Assembly: GCA_905250125.1 (NCBI GenBank)
Contig: CAJNOL010000105.1
Span: forward strand, 192,104-256,103
Direction: 5' to 3'
DNA: 64,000 nt
Source: Rotaria sordida
Taxonomy: Eukaryota; Rotifera; Eurotatoria; Philodinida; Philodinidae
The notes below the pieces were generated by a model. The model was not told the origin of the DNA and did no database searches. It saw only the letters and a program-made list of their open reading frames with translations. This document shows, piece after piece, positions 12,664 through 24,147 of the stretch (positions within the stretch are counted from its first letter, which is position 1; the number at the start of each line of letters is the position of its first letter). The position numbers and the translations under genes are program-made.

Positions 12664-14255
12664 AGTTTTTTATAACGTAATATGTTTTCTTTTGATACGA
12701 TATTCTATATAATAAAGTTAGTAATCGATAAAAAATATTTCAGCACATATAATCTTCTATTAATTTATAAATAGAATTAAAGTAAGCGTCTTTATAATGA
12801 AGATACAAGATAAATCGAGTTTACATTTTTCACGAACCAATGATATCTCGTATTACTCAATGATCACGTCTTCATATGCATTACGAAATAATTTCATATC
12901 ATATGCATTGTGGCTTTATTTATTTTATTAGTAAACTAATCATCAATATGAGTCATTTCTATGTTTATCTCTTCATCGTGTGACAATCGAAAGATTATTT
13001 CCCTCATTTTTAATGTACATAGTCATGAATATAAATTTCAAATCACGAAAGTCTATCATAGTAGCAGAGTCATGAGGTGACTAACGAGAAAGTCCCTTTA
13101 CGTGTTAAATTGTTTTTTGACTAATACAATATTCATTGAATGAGTAATAGAAAAGTCTAGAATGGTTTGATTTTTTCGAGTTTTTTGTTCGTAAGATATC
13201 GAAATTTTACTGGATTTTTCCAGCAAAAAAAGTGGTTTCCATTAGATCACGTAGAAAATCAACTTTCGAATTTTGACTTCAAACTTTGCATGAACAAAGT
13301 TCTCAATGAGATTAGTTCATTGAACAAGTTCTAACTTTTCTCGTATCTCCTATCGAGATATGTTCAGAATTTCAAAAAAAGAAAATTAACAAAATTTCCG
13401 AAATTTCTATTAGCTCAATAATCACACAGTAGTGTAAATCAAAAGTTTTTAGAAATATTGGAAATTTCGGTTAATACCGAATTACAGCAATTCCACAAAT
13501 TACATAATTTTGGGAGATACCGAACAATTTGAAACGCAAACGTTTGAAATTTCCAAAACTTTCGGAATTTCTCTTTTAGTATTCTGAACACTGCTGTAAA
13601 TTTGACCTTAACGAAGTCAAAGAAAAATAATGAAAAGATTTATTTATTGAATTTCCTAACTAACTTCTTTGACAACAAACAAACAAAAACATACGAGAAA
13701 AATTTGTTAGATCTATTTCAGATCTTTTTTTTCTTTTGATATTCTGTTAAGAATTCTAATGTATGTCATATACATATTTTCATAATGATACAACAGGAAA
13801 ATGTATGAAGATTGATGCTGGATACATTGATCCCGATTTAGCATATATATTTGACACAATAAATGCAAGATAATCAAATTGGCATATTACAATTATCCAT
13901 TTCGAACCAAAGATGTATCTATGTAAAAAAATATTTTACAATATTTATTTATATGATTATTAAACTTACCATTATATGAAGTAATAATATCGTAGAAAAT
14001 ATTTTAAAAAAAACATAGATTAAAGTCATGGAATTTACACCAACATTACTTTCGACGTTTAAACTTGATTCTAGATTTGATAGACTATTTTAAATGGACA
14101 CTTTATTTCAAGAATAAATTTATTGATAATTACAAAATATCTTGAAAAGCAGTAAATAGAAATACCCATGCTATACAAATAATCAATAAATTTTTTCATA
14201 TTTGTAATTTTTCTTTATAACAGTTGAAATACTTTCTGTCTCTATTTCTTTATAA
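12664..14255. other. Gene-free AT-rich stretch
   Basis: No coding frame recognised. The part from about 13130 to 13620 is denser in recurring short words such as GAAATTTC/TTTCCGAAA and could be an old repeat. I could not define its ends. Confidence 0.35.
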
Positions 14256-14892
14256 CTATAGTACTTTGGTCCGCAATTCAGGGTGAGGGATGGTTTGTTT
14301 AATTACTTCTACTGCAAAAGCTTTTTGTTATTTTATGGTCATACTTGGGTGTTTGCTAAAGAGAGATGTGGGCTATCTAATAGTATAATAGTATTGAACG
14401 ATCATCAAATTGACCTTATGAGGAGAATAAAAAAAATGTATGAGTAAAAAAGTGTAACTTACATTTTTGTTGTTTCAGAACTTATTTATTTGGTATAGAT
14501 GACAACTAGTTTACAATGAAAAGTAATATCTATAATGAACATCAACTGCTCTAGTCGCTAAGTCCAAAAATACTTTTCGAAATATTCTTATTTAACAAGT
14601 TACGATCGTCTGTGGACCCCCTCAGCTCTTTCGCGTAGAAGTGCTGTTTCTTGACTCTCCCCAAATTATTCACTTATCTATATTACTAATAGTAACTAGT
14701 TCCAGATTGAAATTCTTGTTTTTGAATTTCCTCTAATGAAGTTTTTTCCTAAACTATGATGACATTAGTATGTTTTACTACTCCTTAGCATTCCTAGCTT
14801 ATCAACACAAACTCATCATAGATTCTGGTTTTCTACTTGAAAAATCTTTGATTAAGTTTTCCAGAAAAGACACTAATAATAGTAGTACTTAG

Positions 14893-15345
14893 AAAAAAAT
14901 CGAAACAGACTTCGGATTCAGGTTCCTGACCATCAATTTCCACTTTTCTAGTGTTGTAAAAAATATTAGTGATTAATAATTAAAACAGACTCCAAATTTG
15001 GGTTCTCTACCATCGATCACCTTCGATCAAGTTTTGTCGAAAATATAAATAATTAATAATTAAATAATAATACATTAATAATTAAAACCGGCCTTGGATT
15101 CGGATTGTCCACCCCCAGATTACCTTTGGACAATTTTTTTGAAAAAAATGAATAATTAATTAATTAAAACTGATCTCGGATTTGGGTTACTCATCTTTGA
15201 TTACGTTTGCTGAATTTTTATTTAAAGTAATAATAATTAATAATTAGTTAATAACTAGTTATTAATTAATTAACTAAAACTGTCGTCAGGTTTGGATTCC
15301 TCACCCTCGATTACCTTTTGGTCAAGTTTTATGGAAAATAATCCC
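14893..15345. repeat. Diverged ~80-110-bp tandem repeat, about five copies
   Basis: Units start near 14900, 14981, 15083, 15166 and 15276. Each begins with AAAACTGRC-like bases, then a TCGGATTTGGGTTCCTCACC-like core, then a GATTACCTTTGGTCAA-like block, and ends in an AATTAATAATTA spacer of variable length. Copies differ at many positions, so the array is old. It lies wholly inside the inverted-repeat element. Confidence 0.65.
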
Positions 15346-15437
15346 TTTTATTTTCACCTTATTCTTGTATCACTCACTGAAGTGCGGACATACAATCAAG
15401 CAAGCAAGCAAACAATTTATTCTTGCCAGACTCTTCT

Positions 15438-15698
15438 CTACGAGAAAGAGAATAAGAGTTCATTATATTTTATCTGGTGTATCCATATTAGATGTGACCA
15501 TTTAAGTTTATCTATCCATTCTGTCAATTTAGCTTTATATCTGGATATTTGTTGTCTGCGTGCAGCTTCTTCTCTTCTTTTATTTGCCATGATTTGAATT
15601 GATGTTCTTGCTGCTTTTCGTTTTCTATCAGCACCTGGTCGAAAACCACCATGACTACGATTATCATCATCACCACCGATATCAGGATCAATATTCAT
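15438..15698 (-). CDS. Small hypothetical frame inside the inverted-repeat element
   Basis: An 86-residue frame beginning MNIDPDIGGDDDNRSHGG, with FRPGADRKRKAARTS and a basic, Arg-rich helix (NKRREEAARRQQ). Some 190 bp upstream (about 15980-15886, same strand) another coding-like stretch reads TMCLWSYGG...LRPTLFQ. The two may be exons of one decayed or captured gene. I do not recognise the family, and it may be non-functional. Confidence 0.3.
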   Translation of the reverse strand: MNIDPDIGGDDDNRSHGGFRPGADRKRKAARTSIQIMANKRREEAARRQQISRYKAKLTEWIDKLKWSHLIWIHQIKYNELLFSFS

Positions 15699-16277
15699 TT
15701 TTTAAATAAATAAGTAAATAAGAATAATTAAATAAAACGCTCTTGGCAAATGATAATTAATTTAATGTATGTGAGCGTATGACAGATGTGTCAAATTGCA
15801 ACAAATCCTTAGCAGTGAAATAGAAAAATCAAGATGAGAAAAGAGACAGTTATATATAAAATGAATAATTATTTATATTTAATAGCAGCTGCGGCTTTTT
15901 GAAATAGCGTTGGTCGTAGCTGGTGGCGTCCTCCATATGACCATAGACACATTGTATAATCAATATCTTTTGTTACTTAGAAAAAATGAGAAAGAGCAAA
16001 AAACATCAAAACTGAAAAAAATCAAGTTTTCACCCTGAATTGCGGACCCAAGTACTATAGAATCCGTTCAAATCAAATACATATTTCATTCGATTAAAAA
16101 TATATAAAATTAGCGAAAAAAAAAGATTTCATGTTTATTATATGTTTGTAAAGACGACCATAAAGATAGAAACAAAAGAAGAAAAAAAGTGTAACAAATA
16201 TAAAACGCATGGTCATCAATTCACATCAACTTATTTATTCAAAATATTTTCTTCTATCCGTTAAAAAGAAAAAAGTC

Positions 16278-17241
16278 TTAACCAATTTGTGCTAAATAAT
16301 CTTTGACTTCAGCAGGTGTCAAACGACGAAAACCTTCCTTATCACAAATACCAATTTCAATATTGTCTTCTGTCATTTGACCTTCGAATGATTCTTTAAG
16401 TGTCAATATAGCAGTATGTACGGCATCTTCAAGTGCTAATTGATCTGAATATCTAAATATATATATCATAATGACATTCAATGATTGTAAGGAATAGAAA
16501 AAAAAATTAACTAATACCGTTTTTCGAGAAATGTCTTTCCATTGACAAAATTACGTCCGATTGCTGTTGCTTTCCATGGAAAAAATGAACCCTAGAGAAA
16601 ACGTAAATATGTACAAATTTTTGTTATAATATGAAGGAAAAGACTCACTGATGGATCACATTGATAGAGAAATGGTCGATCCTCATCATAATCATAACCA
16701 CAAATAAGTAGAGAGACACCAAATGGACGTACACCACTAAAAATTTATTATTAATTATTCATATTTTCTTAACGAAAACTAAAATAAATCCATACCCAGA
16801 TTGAGTATATTCTTGCATAACATCAGCTACTCGTTTAACTAATTGTGTTGGAGGTACATTTTGTTCATAAATAAGCATATATTCTTGAGCTAATTTACGT
16901 GCTTTCTGCACGAGTAATCTACAGTGAACAAATGAAATATTAAGAATAAGAATTTAATCATGATACAGTGAAGATCAATTGTATGTATACTACCTGTAAT
17001 CAGGACCCATACCACTGTAAACAAGGCCGATGTTTTTGCAAATTGGTTCAACCTTGTGGATTGTACGATCATCATGTAATAATGATTTACTCTTTTTTTC
17101 CGTGGCCAATACAACTCCATTTAATGCTTTGATACCTACTGCTGGTGAACCGGCATTTACAGCATTAAGAGCATATTCGATTTGAACAAGTTTGCCCGAA
17201 GGACTAAATGTTGTTAAGGAAAAACCATATCGTTCTGACAT
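16278..17241 (-). CDS. PSMA2: 20S proteasome subunit alpha type-2
   Basis: Five exons join in frame: 17241-16994, 16918-16796, 16736-16649, 16591-16518 and 16452-16278. They give 235 residues, against 234 in human. The start [18 protein letters not shown] is the alpha-subunit N-terminal signature: the [10 protein letters not shown] tail that gates the 20S pore, followed by KLVQIEYAL. The [14 protein letters not shown] strand and the [15 protein letters not shown] block are typical of alpha-2. Alpha subunits form the outer rings and are not proteolytic. A TTTTTCAG acceptor-like sequence lies in the presumed 5' leader about 30 nt upstream of the ATG, consistent with a 5'-UTR intron or spliced-leader addition. 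The gene appears intact although transposons lie close on both sides. Confidence 0.96.
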
Positions 17242-17744
17242 TATTCTCTATTATGGTGTAAAAATCTGAAAAATGAAATTCTCTTATGTAGTATTATAAA
17301 GAACATAATATAGATGAAGTTTTGTAGTCAACGTTAAGAGATTATAAAATCTTACTTTTGTGAAAATAAAAAATAGGTTTGATAGGTTTTTGTGAGCAAT
17401 CGAAATTTAACACAGAGCTCTTGTTTATGATAAATACATTTGAATTTTTTGAAAAGAAATCGAAATAATTTTTATATACACAATGTTCAATTATTATTCA
17501 CTTAATTGTTGCAAAAAAAACTTTTGGTTTTTAAGGTTAATAAATTTTAAAATATCTTTTAACATACTTCACAAAATTATTCTATTCGAAAAGAAAAACA
17601 TTAGAAGTATCAGTGAAATTAAAAAAGAGAGTATGTATCTAATATGATCATTTTTTAATCTGGAAAAAATATCTACAACCAACAAAATATATAATAAAAA
17701 ACTTCATGTTACTTTCAACTTTCGGCATGTTTTACTGATTAATA

Positions 17745-18560
17745 CCATCATTATTTTATTTTCAATTTGAATAACTTATTTTAAATTTTCTTTTGTTGGA
17801 TAAACAAACAAGTTAATGTACACTTTACTGATGACCTATAGTTTTATAACATCTATTTCTAGAAAATTTTATTCTATTATATATACTGATAGAATGACTT
17901 TTAATTTTAACGCGTTCTATTTTATGCTCAATTTGATCAAGTACTTGTTGAGTACGATTCATCGAACAAAATTTTCAACAAAAAAAAAACCGGTTGTGTA
18001 GAATAATTTGCATTTTTCCATTGATTGTAGTCATTCAATAATATTAAATAATTATGTGTTGTGCTATGTAGACTAAAAGTTTTTCTATCATTTAAACGAA
18101 AAAAAAAAGTATATTATTGGTAGATAACTGCAAGATTAGCTTTTGATAGAATTTTATCAAGTGGAAATTTGGCTATATGATAATCAAAATTTGTTAATTC
18201 AATTTTATGATTCAATGCATCGAGAGCATAAAACTGTTCAAATGATACAAAGAATAAAAAAAAACAAAAAGTCGATTGAATGAGACTGATTTATATCTAA
18301 AAAAAAGCACAATATAATAGCTTACAAAGATTAATAAGAGCAAGAGTTTTTATCAAACATAGAATATTAAATATTAAAAACTTACCTAAACGTAATAAAT
18401 CTAGTGATATTAACTTCATATATAATCAAAATCATGTAGACCTAAACTTTTAAGAAGTAATAAAATATTACTGAAATTCGTTCGTCGAATTTTCAGTACA
18501 GTATCATCATCCAATTCATTCAACTCAATGACTTGCTGATACTTTGAAAAATGGAAGTTA
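17745..18560 (-). pseudogene. Decayed DEAH-box RNA helicase (C-terminal remnants, DHX15/16 type)
   Basis: Minus-strand fragments occur in the correct helicase order. DTVLKIRRTNFSNILLLLKS (near 18500-18430) matches the VPEIQRTNL block before the winged-helix domain. EQFYALDALN...ELTNFDYHIAKFPLDKILSKA (near 18245-18130) matches the LEQLYALGAL...MAEFPLDPMLSK block of the HA2 region. QVLDQIEHKIE...CYKTIGHQ*SVH (near 17970-17825) matches the C-terminal OB-fold region. TKENLK.VIQIENK (near 17800-17745) matches the TTKEYMRQVxEIE end. Stops and frame changes interrupt it, and the helicase ATPase core was not found. The fragments from 18570 to 18840 may be a further decayed part. Confidence 0.7.
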
Positions 18561-19275
18561 TCATTAATAATGTGGTTACTTGAGATGCTTCATTTGCTTG
18601 TGCATAAGAATAAAAATAACCTTTACAGAGCAATCATATTTTGCTATGTCGTTAATATTTTTCCATTAGTATATGATGTGGCGGAGTGTTTTCCAATTGA
18701 ATCTAATGTTTTTTTTAAATTATATTTAATATTCTATGATTCATGTTCGGTTAATTTAACACGTTTAAATAAAAAATTTTTATCAGCATTGTTTTTCTTT
18801 GAATTCTTGGATTTTGTTTTTGTTTTTTTGAAATAAATGTGACGAGAGTTTGTACACGACTCCTTGATTGATAATTTTGAGTCAACAGAACTTTGTTCTT
18901 TATTTATCCATCATTAATTTGTCGAAAATGTATTGCCAATCCATCATATTCATGTGTGTCAACAAATTTATGGTGAGTGAGTATTGGTATCTTCATCATT
19001 GGTAAATGTTGATTCGTTCATATGATCAGTCCAATTGATGATGAAGTCATTTTTCGAAGTAAATTTGAACAAGGAAATAATTGTTGAAATGAAAAGATTG
19101 ATTGTTTATCACCTAGTAGTTGTCATATACATCGATTGTTTAATAAGTTAAAAAGTAGATGGCGTCTGCTTACATGCTGTATATATATTCTTATGGAAAA
19201 TTTCCTTTTTCCGGATACTCGAAATTCGTGCTTTGCATCGCATTTCATATTCGAATGAAACTCAAATACCATCTA

Positions 19276-19669
19276 ATGTCGGCGCCAGAAATAGACGGAG
19301 AAAACTGTAGGAGTAATATCTCGCGAACGGATCTAGCTAAAAATCTCGTCTTTTCAGCGTTAGAAAGAGTAGTCTTTCGGGAACAAATCGATATTAAATT
19401 CAATAGGTGAGCGAGTGGTCAAGGCTGTTAATTACCGTTGAAGACTGTATGCCCTATCCGACAAAAACGTTTTCGAATAGATTTTTAATTCCAAGGTAAT
19501 CATTCGATAGCGCAAAGTCTACTCTCTTAATCTACGAAAGTCCGAACTTTTTATCTTGTAGTATTCAAAAGCTGTTCAAGTTACACTGAGTATCTGTAGC
19601 GTGTCAAAAATATGATTTTTTTCGAGAGAGAAGAATCTTTTCATTGTTGGTGCATGAGAGTTTTCGACC
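19276..19669. repeat. Left terminal inverted repeat
   Basis: Pairs with 21539-21933 at high identity with few mismatches or one-base indels. Short frames inside it are not genes. Confidence 0.9.
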
Positions 19670-19854
19670 AATTTAAGTCGCATAACGACAAGTGATTAGT
19701 CATTCCGACATAATTCACTTCGATCACCACTGTGTTCTATAGCTTTCTTCTGAATCTAATGCAACTGACACTGTCCACCATACATTCTCGCTTCTTTTTC
19801 TCTGTATTTTCAATGTTGTGAATCTATTGCACGAAAAACTATCAGTCAATAAAG

Positions 19855-21470
19855 TCAAAGTTCGGTGCTATCATAGCTAGCATCAGAAAGATTATCAGTC
19901 TCGATATCTGATGCGTCGTCGATTAATTGTGGATCAACAGTATTTTCTACGAATTCATCTGCTGCTTTGTACGTTGTTTCCACTTTTTCAGCACGACGAA
20001 TTGCACTTTGTGCAGGTTTATCATCGAAACCAGCAATAAATTCGGAAGCTAATTCATAGACGCTGGTCAACGAGAAGTTAGTGTTGTTTTTACGAACATA
20101 TTCTTTTAATCTAGTCCAAGCGATCTCGACGGGATTTAATGAACAATGTCGCACTGGGAGCCGCAAGATTTGTACGTCGAACTCTTGTACGACTTCGTCA
20201 ACCTAAGTAATATAAGTTCATAACATATGAGTATTATAAAACTATCTATACTTTATATTTTTTTCTGGATTTATTCTTCAAAGCAATCTCTAGTAATTTC
20301 GATTTTTTTAATGTTGAATCAAATTCAATTCCATGATTTTCCAACCATTCAATTATTTGATTTTTTCTCATTGATCTTTTGGCAAGTTTAGAACTTTCTG
20401 TAAGTTCCGAATGCCATGTGGCATTATCGATCACTATGACTATTCTTCGATTTTGACCTAATTTCAAAAATAAAATTTAAGAAATTCTTATTTGAGCAAA
20501 ATTTACCGTTATCCTCTCTCAGGTGAAAAGCTACTTTTTTAATCCATTCAATAAAGTGTGCTGAGGTCATTGAATGATCTTCTGAAGAGTTGAAGATCTC
20601 AACAGATGGTAAGTGAAAACCATTCTTATCGATCCTAGCAGATATTCCCAAACGAGAACCTAAATAAAAAATATGTATGAATATTATATCAGGCATAATT
20701 GTTAGTATATTACCTTTGCCATCGGTTTTTCTAAGCCTTCCTTTACTAGAATCATCAATCCAGATTGATCTTTTCTCCTCGCCGACATTCACCCACGTTT
20801 CGTCGTGAAACAAAATTAAAGCACCAGCTTTTCGCAATTCGTCAAGATTGCGGAAATAAAAAGCACGTTGGGCCACGAAAGAGTTATCATCTAGTGCCAC
20901 CTTTACTTTGCTTGTCCTTTGATAAAAAACGCTCAATCGATGCATATGCCGCCGAAGAGCTGCCTGTCAGCGAATTGGAAAATCTTTGTGAGCTGTGAGA
21001 AGACGTTCAAGAAGAATAGCAACAGTAGGATAAATTTTTTCTGCCAACAATAGATGAAACTGAAATAGAATTTCATCATCAGCTTCTTCAGATAATGGAA
21101 TTGATGGACGTACCGGAATCTTACTAGGAACCTTCAATAGAATCGTGTTCATTCTATAAGACATGGACCAAGTTGATATATTCTGCTTTTCGTTTGAAAT
21201 GTTCATCGATTGAGTTTGTGACGCTGATCAGAGTCGTAAGCGCTTCTCTTTTTCTTCATTCATTTGCTCTTCTTGTAATTCACGTATTGCCTTCATTCCC
21301 TTCTTCAAATTAAATAATGACGACTCAGAAATACCCAGCATTGTCAAAATGCGTGCAGTCGAATTATTCATTGGAAATTTTGGTCCGTCTTTTTTACTTT
21401 CGACGAAGTCAATAACACAGAAAAATATTTGTTTGATTTCAGTAGTGAAATGAACGCCTTGGGGTACGAT
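19855..21470 (-). pseudogene. IS630/Tc1/mariner transposase, long-spacer (DD82E-like) group, disrupted
   Basis: Joined minus-strand exons show an N-terminal HTH-like region (NNSTARILTMLGISESSLFN, near 21365-21310), then the DDE core: LFHDETWVN (first D), VIVIDNATWHS (second D) and RHCSLNPVEIAWTRLK (E). Removing a short intron between KKYK and VDEVVQEF leaves 83 residues between the second D and the E. That is far from DD34E and close to the reported DD82E group. Two TGA codons interrupt the frame, at about 21228-21230 and at 20967-20969, the latter where a Trp would fit (FPIR*QAALRR). Short introns near 20716 and 20505 splice cleanly. The C-terminus is acidic. It is probably inactive as it stands. 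Confidence 0.8.
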
Positions 21471-21538
21471 TTAAACACGTGAAAGAATTAAGTTAGTAAT
21501 AATATTATACATATATATATATGTATATGGATGAGATT

Positions 21539-21933
21539 GGTCGAAAACTCTCATGCACCAACAATGAAAAGATTCTTCTCTCTCGAAAAAAAACCATATT
21601 TTTGACACGCTACAGATACTCAGTGTAACTTGAATAACTTTTGAATACTACAAGATAAAAAGTTCGGACTTTCGTAGATTAAGAGAGTAGACTTTGCGCT
21701 ATCGAATGATTACCTTGGAATTAAAAATCTATTCGAAAACGTTTTTGTCCGATAAGGCATAAAATCTTCAACGGTAATTAACAGCCTTGACCACTCGCTC
21801 ACCTATTGAATTTAATATAGATTTGTTCCCGAAAGACTACTCTTTCTAACGCTGAAAAGATGAGATTGCTAGCTAGATCCGTTCGCGAGATATTACTCCT
21901 ACAGTTTTCTCCATCTGTTTCTGGCGCCGACAT
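21539..21933. repeat. Right terminal inverted repeat
   Basis: Reverse complement of 19276-19669. An (AT)n stretch at about 21510-21530 lies just inside it. Confidence 0.9.
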
Positions 21934-22311
21934 TAGTTTAATTACCTATCCTTACAAAGCAATCAATTCTCTACAATATTACAGTTGACACAAAATGAAC
22001 AATGTTTACAGGCATTTTTCGAAGAGCTACTGTATAGCTAAAACAATATTTTGTTTCTCAATATCAGTATTTAGTTTAAAATATAATAAATTTCGAGTCT
22101 TTGTGGCGAGATTTTAAAAGAGATACGTATTGGATATACTGTCGAGCAAATTCTACTCCACACACTGATATTAAAATTTGCTTTTAATGTTCTATATGAT
22201 CATAGAAAAAGAGCAATAGAATGTATTTCTCTCTGTTTACTGTTGATTCTCTCTAATAACCTGTATATGATCAAAAATCAAACAGACATATTATACAAAA
22301 ACTTATATATA

Positions 22312-22470
22312 CCGGGTGGCCCAAAAGTAACCTAACACAGAAATTTTCACTATTTTTCTTTGTACATTGTCAGTTAGATCCCATATTCATACCACATACA
22401 CCAGCTGATACAACTCAAAGATGCAGCATATGGTCAGCATCTAGATGTAGTAATTTGTTCAAAAGCGTAC
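22312..22470. repeat. Left terminal inverted repeat of mariner relic
   Basis: Pairs with 23990-24147. Weaker similarity continues about 25 bp inward on both sides. Confidence 0.85.
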
Positions 22471-22794
22471 TAATACAGGACTGTTAAAAGTAAGGAAGTA
22501 CGTTTAACAGTTATAGTTTTGTTGTCATAACATATACTATTTTATCCCTCCTACTAGTACTTATGTATATGCTAGAGGTGATATCTGTAGACAACAGTAC
22601 AAGTGATTTACTCTTCCATCCACTGGTTTATTTTTCGTTCTATTTATATTCTCGATCCTGAACACAGTTTTAACTGTACATTTTTATTCCAGCACTCTGT
22701 TTAGTCACGTGTGTGACATGATCGGAGAAAAACTAAGCAGTAAATGACCATTGCAACCTAATAATACTTAATCTTTTTCAGGTCATTTTTAATC

Positions 22795-23855
22795 ATGAGT
22801 GAACGTTCTCGGCTGTCCAAATCAGAGAGAACTGAGATCGTCAAGCGGTATGAAATTTACCAGAATACAGTTGAAGTTGGTCCTCAGTTCCAGGAACATT
22901 ACAATCGAACTCCTCCTGCACGAAACAGCATCTTGGATCTTGTACGAAAGTTCGACGAAACTGGAAGTGTCGAAGATGAACTTAGATCCGGTCAGCCTAG
23001 ATCTGTTAGTACCGACGAAAATCGAGAACCCATTCGTGGCGCTTTTCAAGAAAGTCCCGAGATGTCAACTAGAAGAGCCTCTTTGGAGCTGAACTTAGCT
23101 AGAACCAGCCTTCAACGGATGATGAAGGAGCTGGGATTGAAATCTTATCGTCCTCACTTACTACGTGCCTTGAACGAAGACGAACCCAATCGACGTTGCG
23201 AATTTGCCGATATTTTTCTGAACTTGGTTTTTGACAACCCTTCGTTGCTTGCCCAAATTGTTTAGGCGGACTAAGCTACTTTCAAGTTGAATAGACATGT
23301 CCATCGAAATAATTATGTTTACTACGCTGTGAAAAATCCTCATATCGTCATTACGGAAGAATTGAACACACCGAGTGTTACTGTATGGATGGAGTGTAGT
23401 CTGGAGGTATCATGGGCCCGTTCTTCTTTCATGGCAGTGTCACTGTACACAGCTATCTTAAGATGCTGAAGAAACAAATTGTTCCTGCTAGTGAATATCA
23501 AATGAATTTAACAAAAATATTCTATATGCACCATGAAGCTCCACCTCATTACGCTCAGTCTATTCGAGACTCCTTGGATAAAAAGTTTCCTAATCGGTGG
23601 ATCGATCGACGTGAACCAATTGACTGGCCACCACGATCTCTAGATTGGACTCCAACTGACTTCTTTTTATGGGGTTTAATCAAAGATCATGTGTATGCGA
23701 CAAAACTTCGAACTCTTCAAGCACTCAAGGATTCTATTATTACAGAAATACAAAACTTACCAATCGAATTATGTCGACGAGCGTGTGAATCAGTACCTGA
23801 GCGATTGCAGGTTTGCAAAAATTTAGAAGGTGGACACATTGAGCAATTTTTGTGA
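22795..23855 (+). pseudogene. Mariner-family transposase (DD41D spacing), inactivated
   Basis: The start MSERSRLSKSERTEIVKR opens a paired-like HTH region (FDETGSVEDELRSGQPRS). The catalytic part is damaged. After QIV the expected Trp and the Glu after the first Asp are stop codons (TAG at 23262, TAA at 23271). A frameshift near 23410 moves the rest into another frame (MGPFFFHGSVTVH...). At the second catalytic site the usual QDGAPPH is HHEAPPH, so the Asp is lost. The third Asp survives in LDWTPTDFFLWG. Counting from the lost Asp position gives 41 intervening residues, the DD41D spacing. The end, HIEQFL, is intact. Confidence 0.88.
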
Positions 23856-23989
23856 AAAACTTCATTGTTAAAAATATTTCAGAAGTAAATTTATGTATTA
23901 CTGTGTATGTCATTTTCTAGTTCTATTGCTTTAATAAACGTTTTGTTAGAACTCAGATTTCTTACCCGAACTTTGACTGAGCTGTATTC

Positions 23990-24147
23990 GTACACTTTTG
24001 AACAAATTACTGCATCTAGATACTGACCATATGCTGCATCTTTGAGTTATATCAGCTAGTATATGTGGTATAAATATGAGATCCAACAGACGGTGTAAAA
24101 AGAAAAAAAGTGAAAAATTCTGTGTTAGGTTACTTTGGACCGCCCGG
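23990..24147. repeat. Right terminal inverted repeat of mariner relic
   Basis: Reverse complement of 22312-22470, ending GGACCGCCCGG before the flanking TA. Confidence 0.85.

Larger units (their letters stand above)
14256..16060. mobile_element. 1.8-kb DNA transposon-like element with ~31-bp terminal inverted repeats
   Basis: The left end from 14256 reads CTATAGTACTTTGGTCCGCA and continues to CAGGGTGA. The right end, read as reverse complement from 16060, gives CTATAGTACTTGGGTCCGCA and the same continuation. The arms are about 31 bp with one mismatch. The CTATAG ends contain TA, so a TA target duplication is possible but cannot be placed uniquely. No transposase is visible inside. The interior holds a diverged tandem repeat (14893-15345) and short minus-strand coding-like fragments (15438-15698 and about 15886-15980). 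It is most likely a non-autonomous element that sits just beyond the 3' end of PSMA2. Confidence 0.7.
19276..21933. mobile_element. 2.66-kb Tc1/mariner-superfamily transposon with ~394-bp inverted repeats
   Basis: The element begins ATGTCGGCGCCAGAAA at 19276 and ends with its reverse complement at 21933. A TA dinucleotide lies immediately outside each end (19274-19275 and 21934-21935), as expected of TA target duplication. The terminal inverted repeats, 19276-19669 and 21539-21933, are nearly identical over about 394 bp, which implies a fairly recent insertion. Between them is a multi-exon minus-strand transposase gene. Confidence 0.9.
22312..24147. mobile_element. 1.84-kb mariner-type transposon relic
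   Basis: The left end reads CCGGGTGGCCCAAAAGTAAC and the right end, reversed, CCGGGCGGTCCAAAGTAACC. TA flanks both sides (22310-22311 and 24148-24149). The terminal inverted repeats, 22312-22470 and 23990-24147, are about 159 bp with scattered mismatches, more diverged than those of the neighbouring element, so this insertion is older. It contains one broken transposase on the plus strand and lies beyond the 3' end of HYI. Confidence 0.9.

Noticed and set aside
19159-19410. 83-residue plus-strand frame
   Set aside because: It runs from flanking DNA into the terminal inverted repeat of the 2.66-kb transposon; chance frame.
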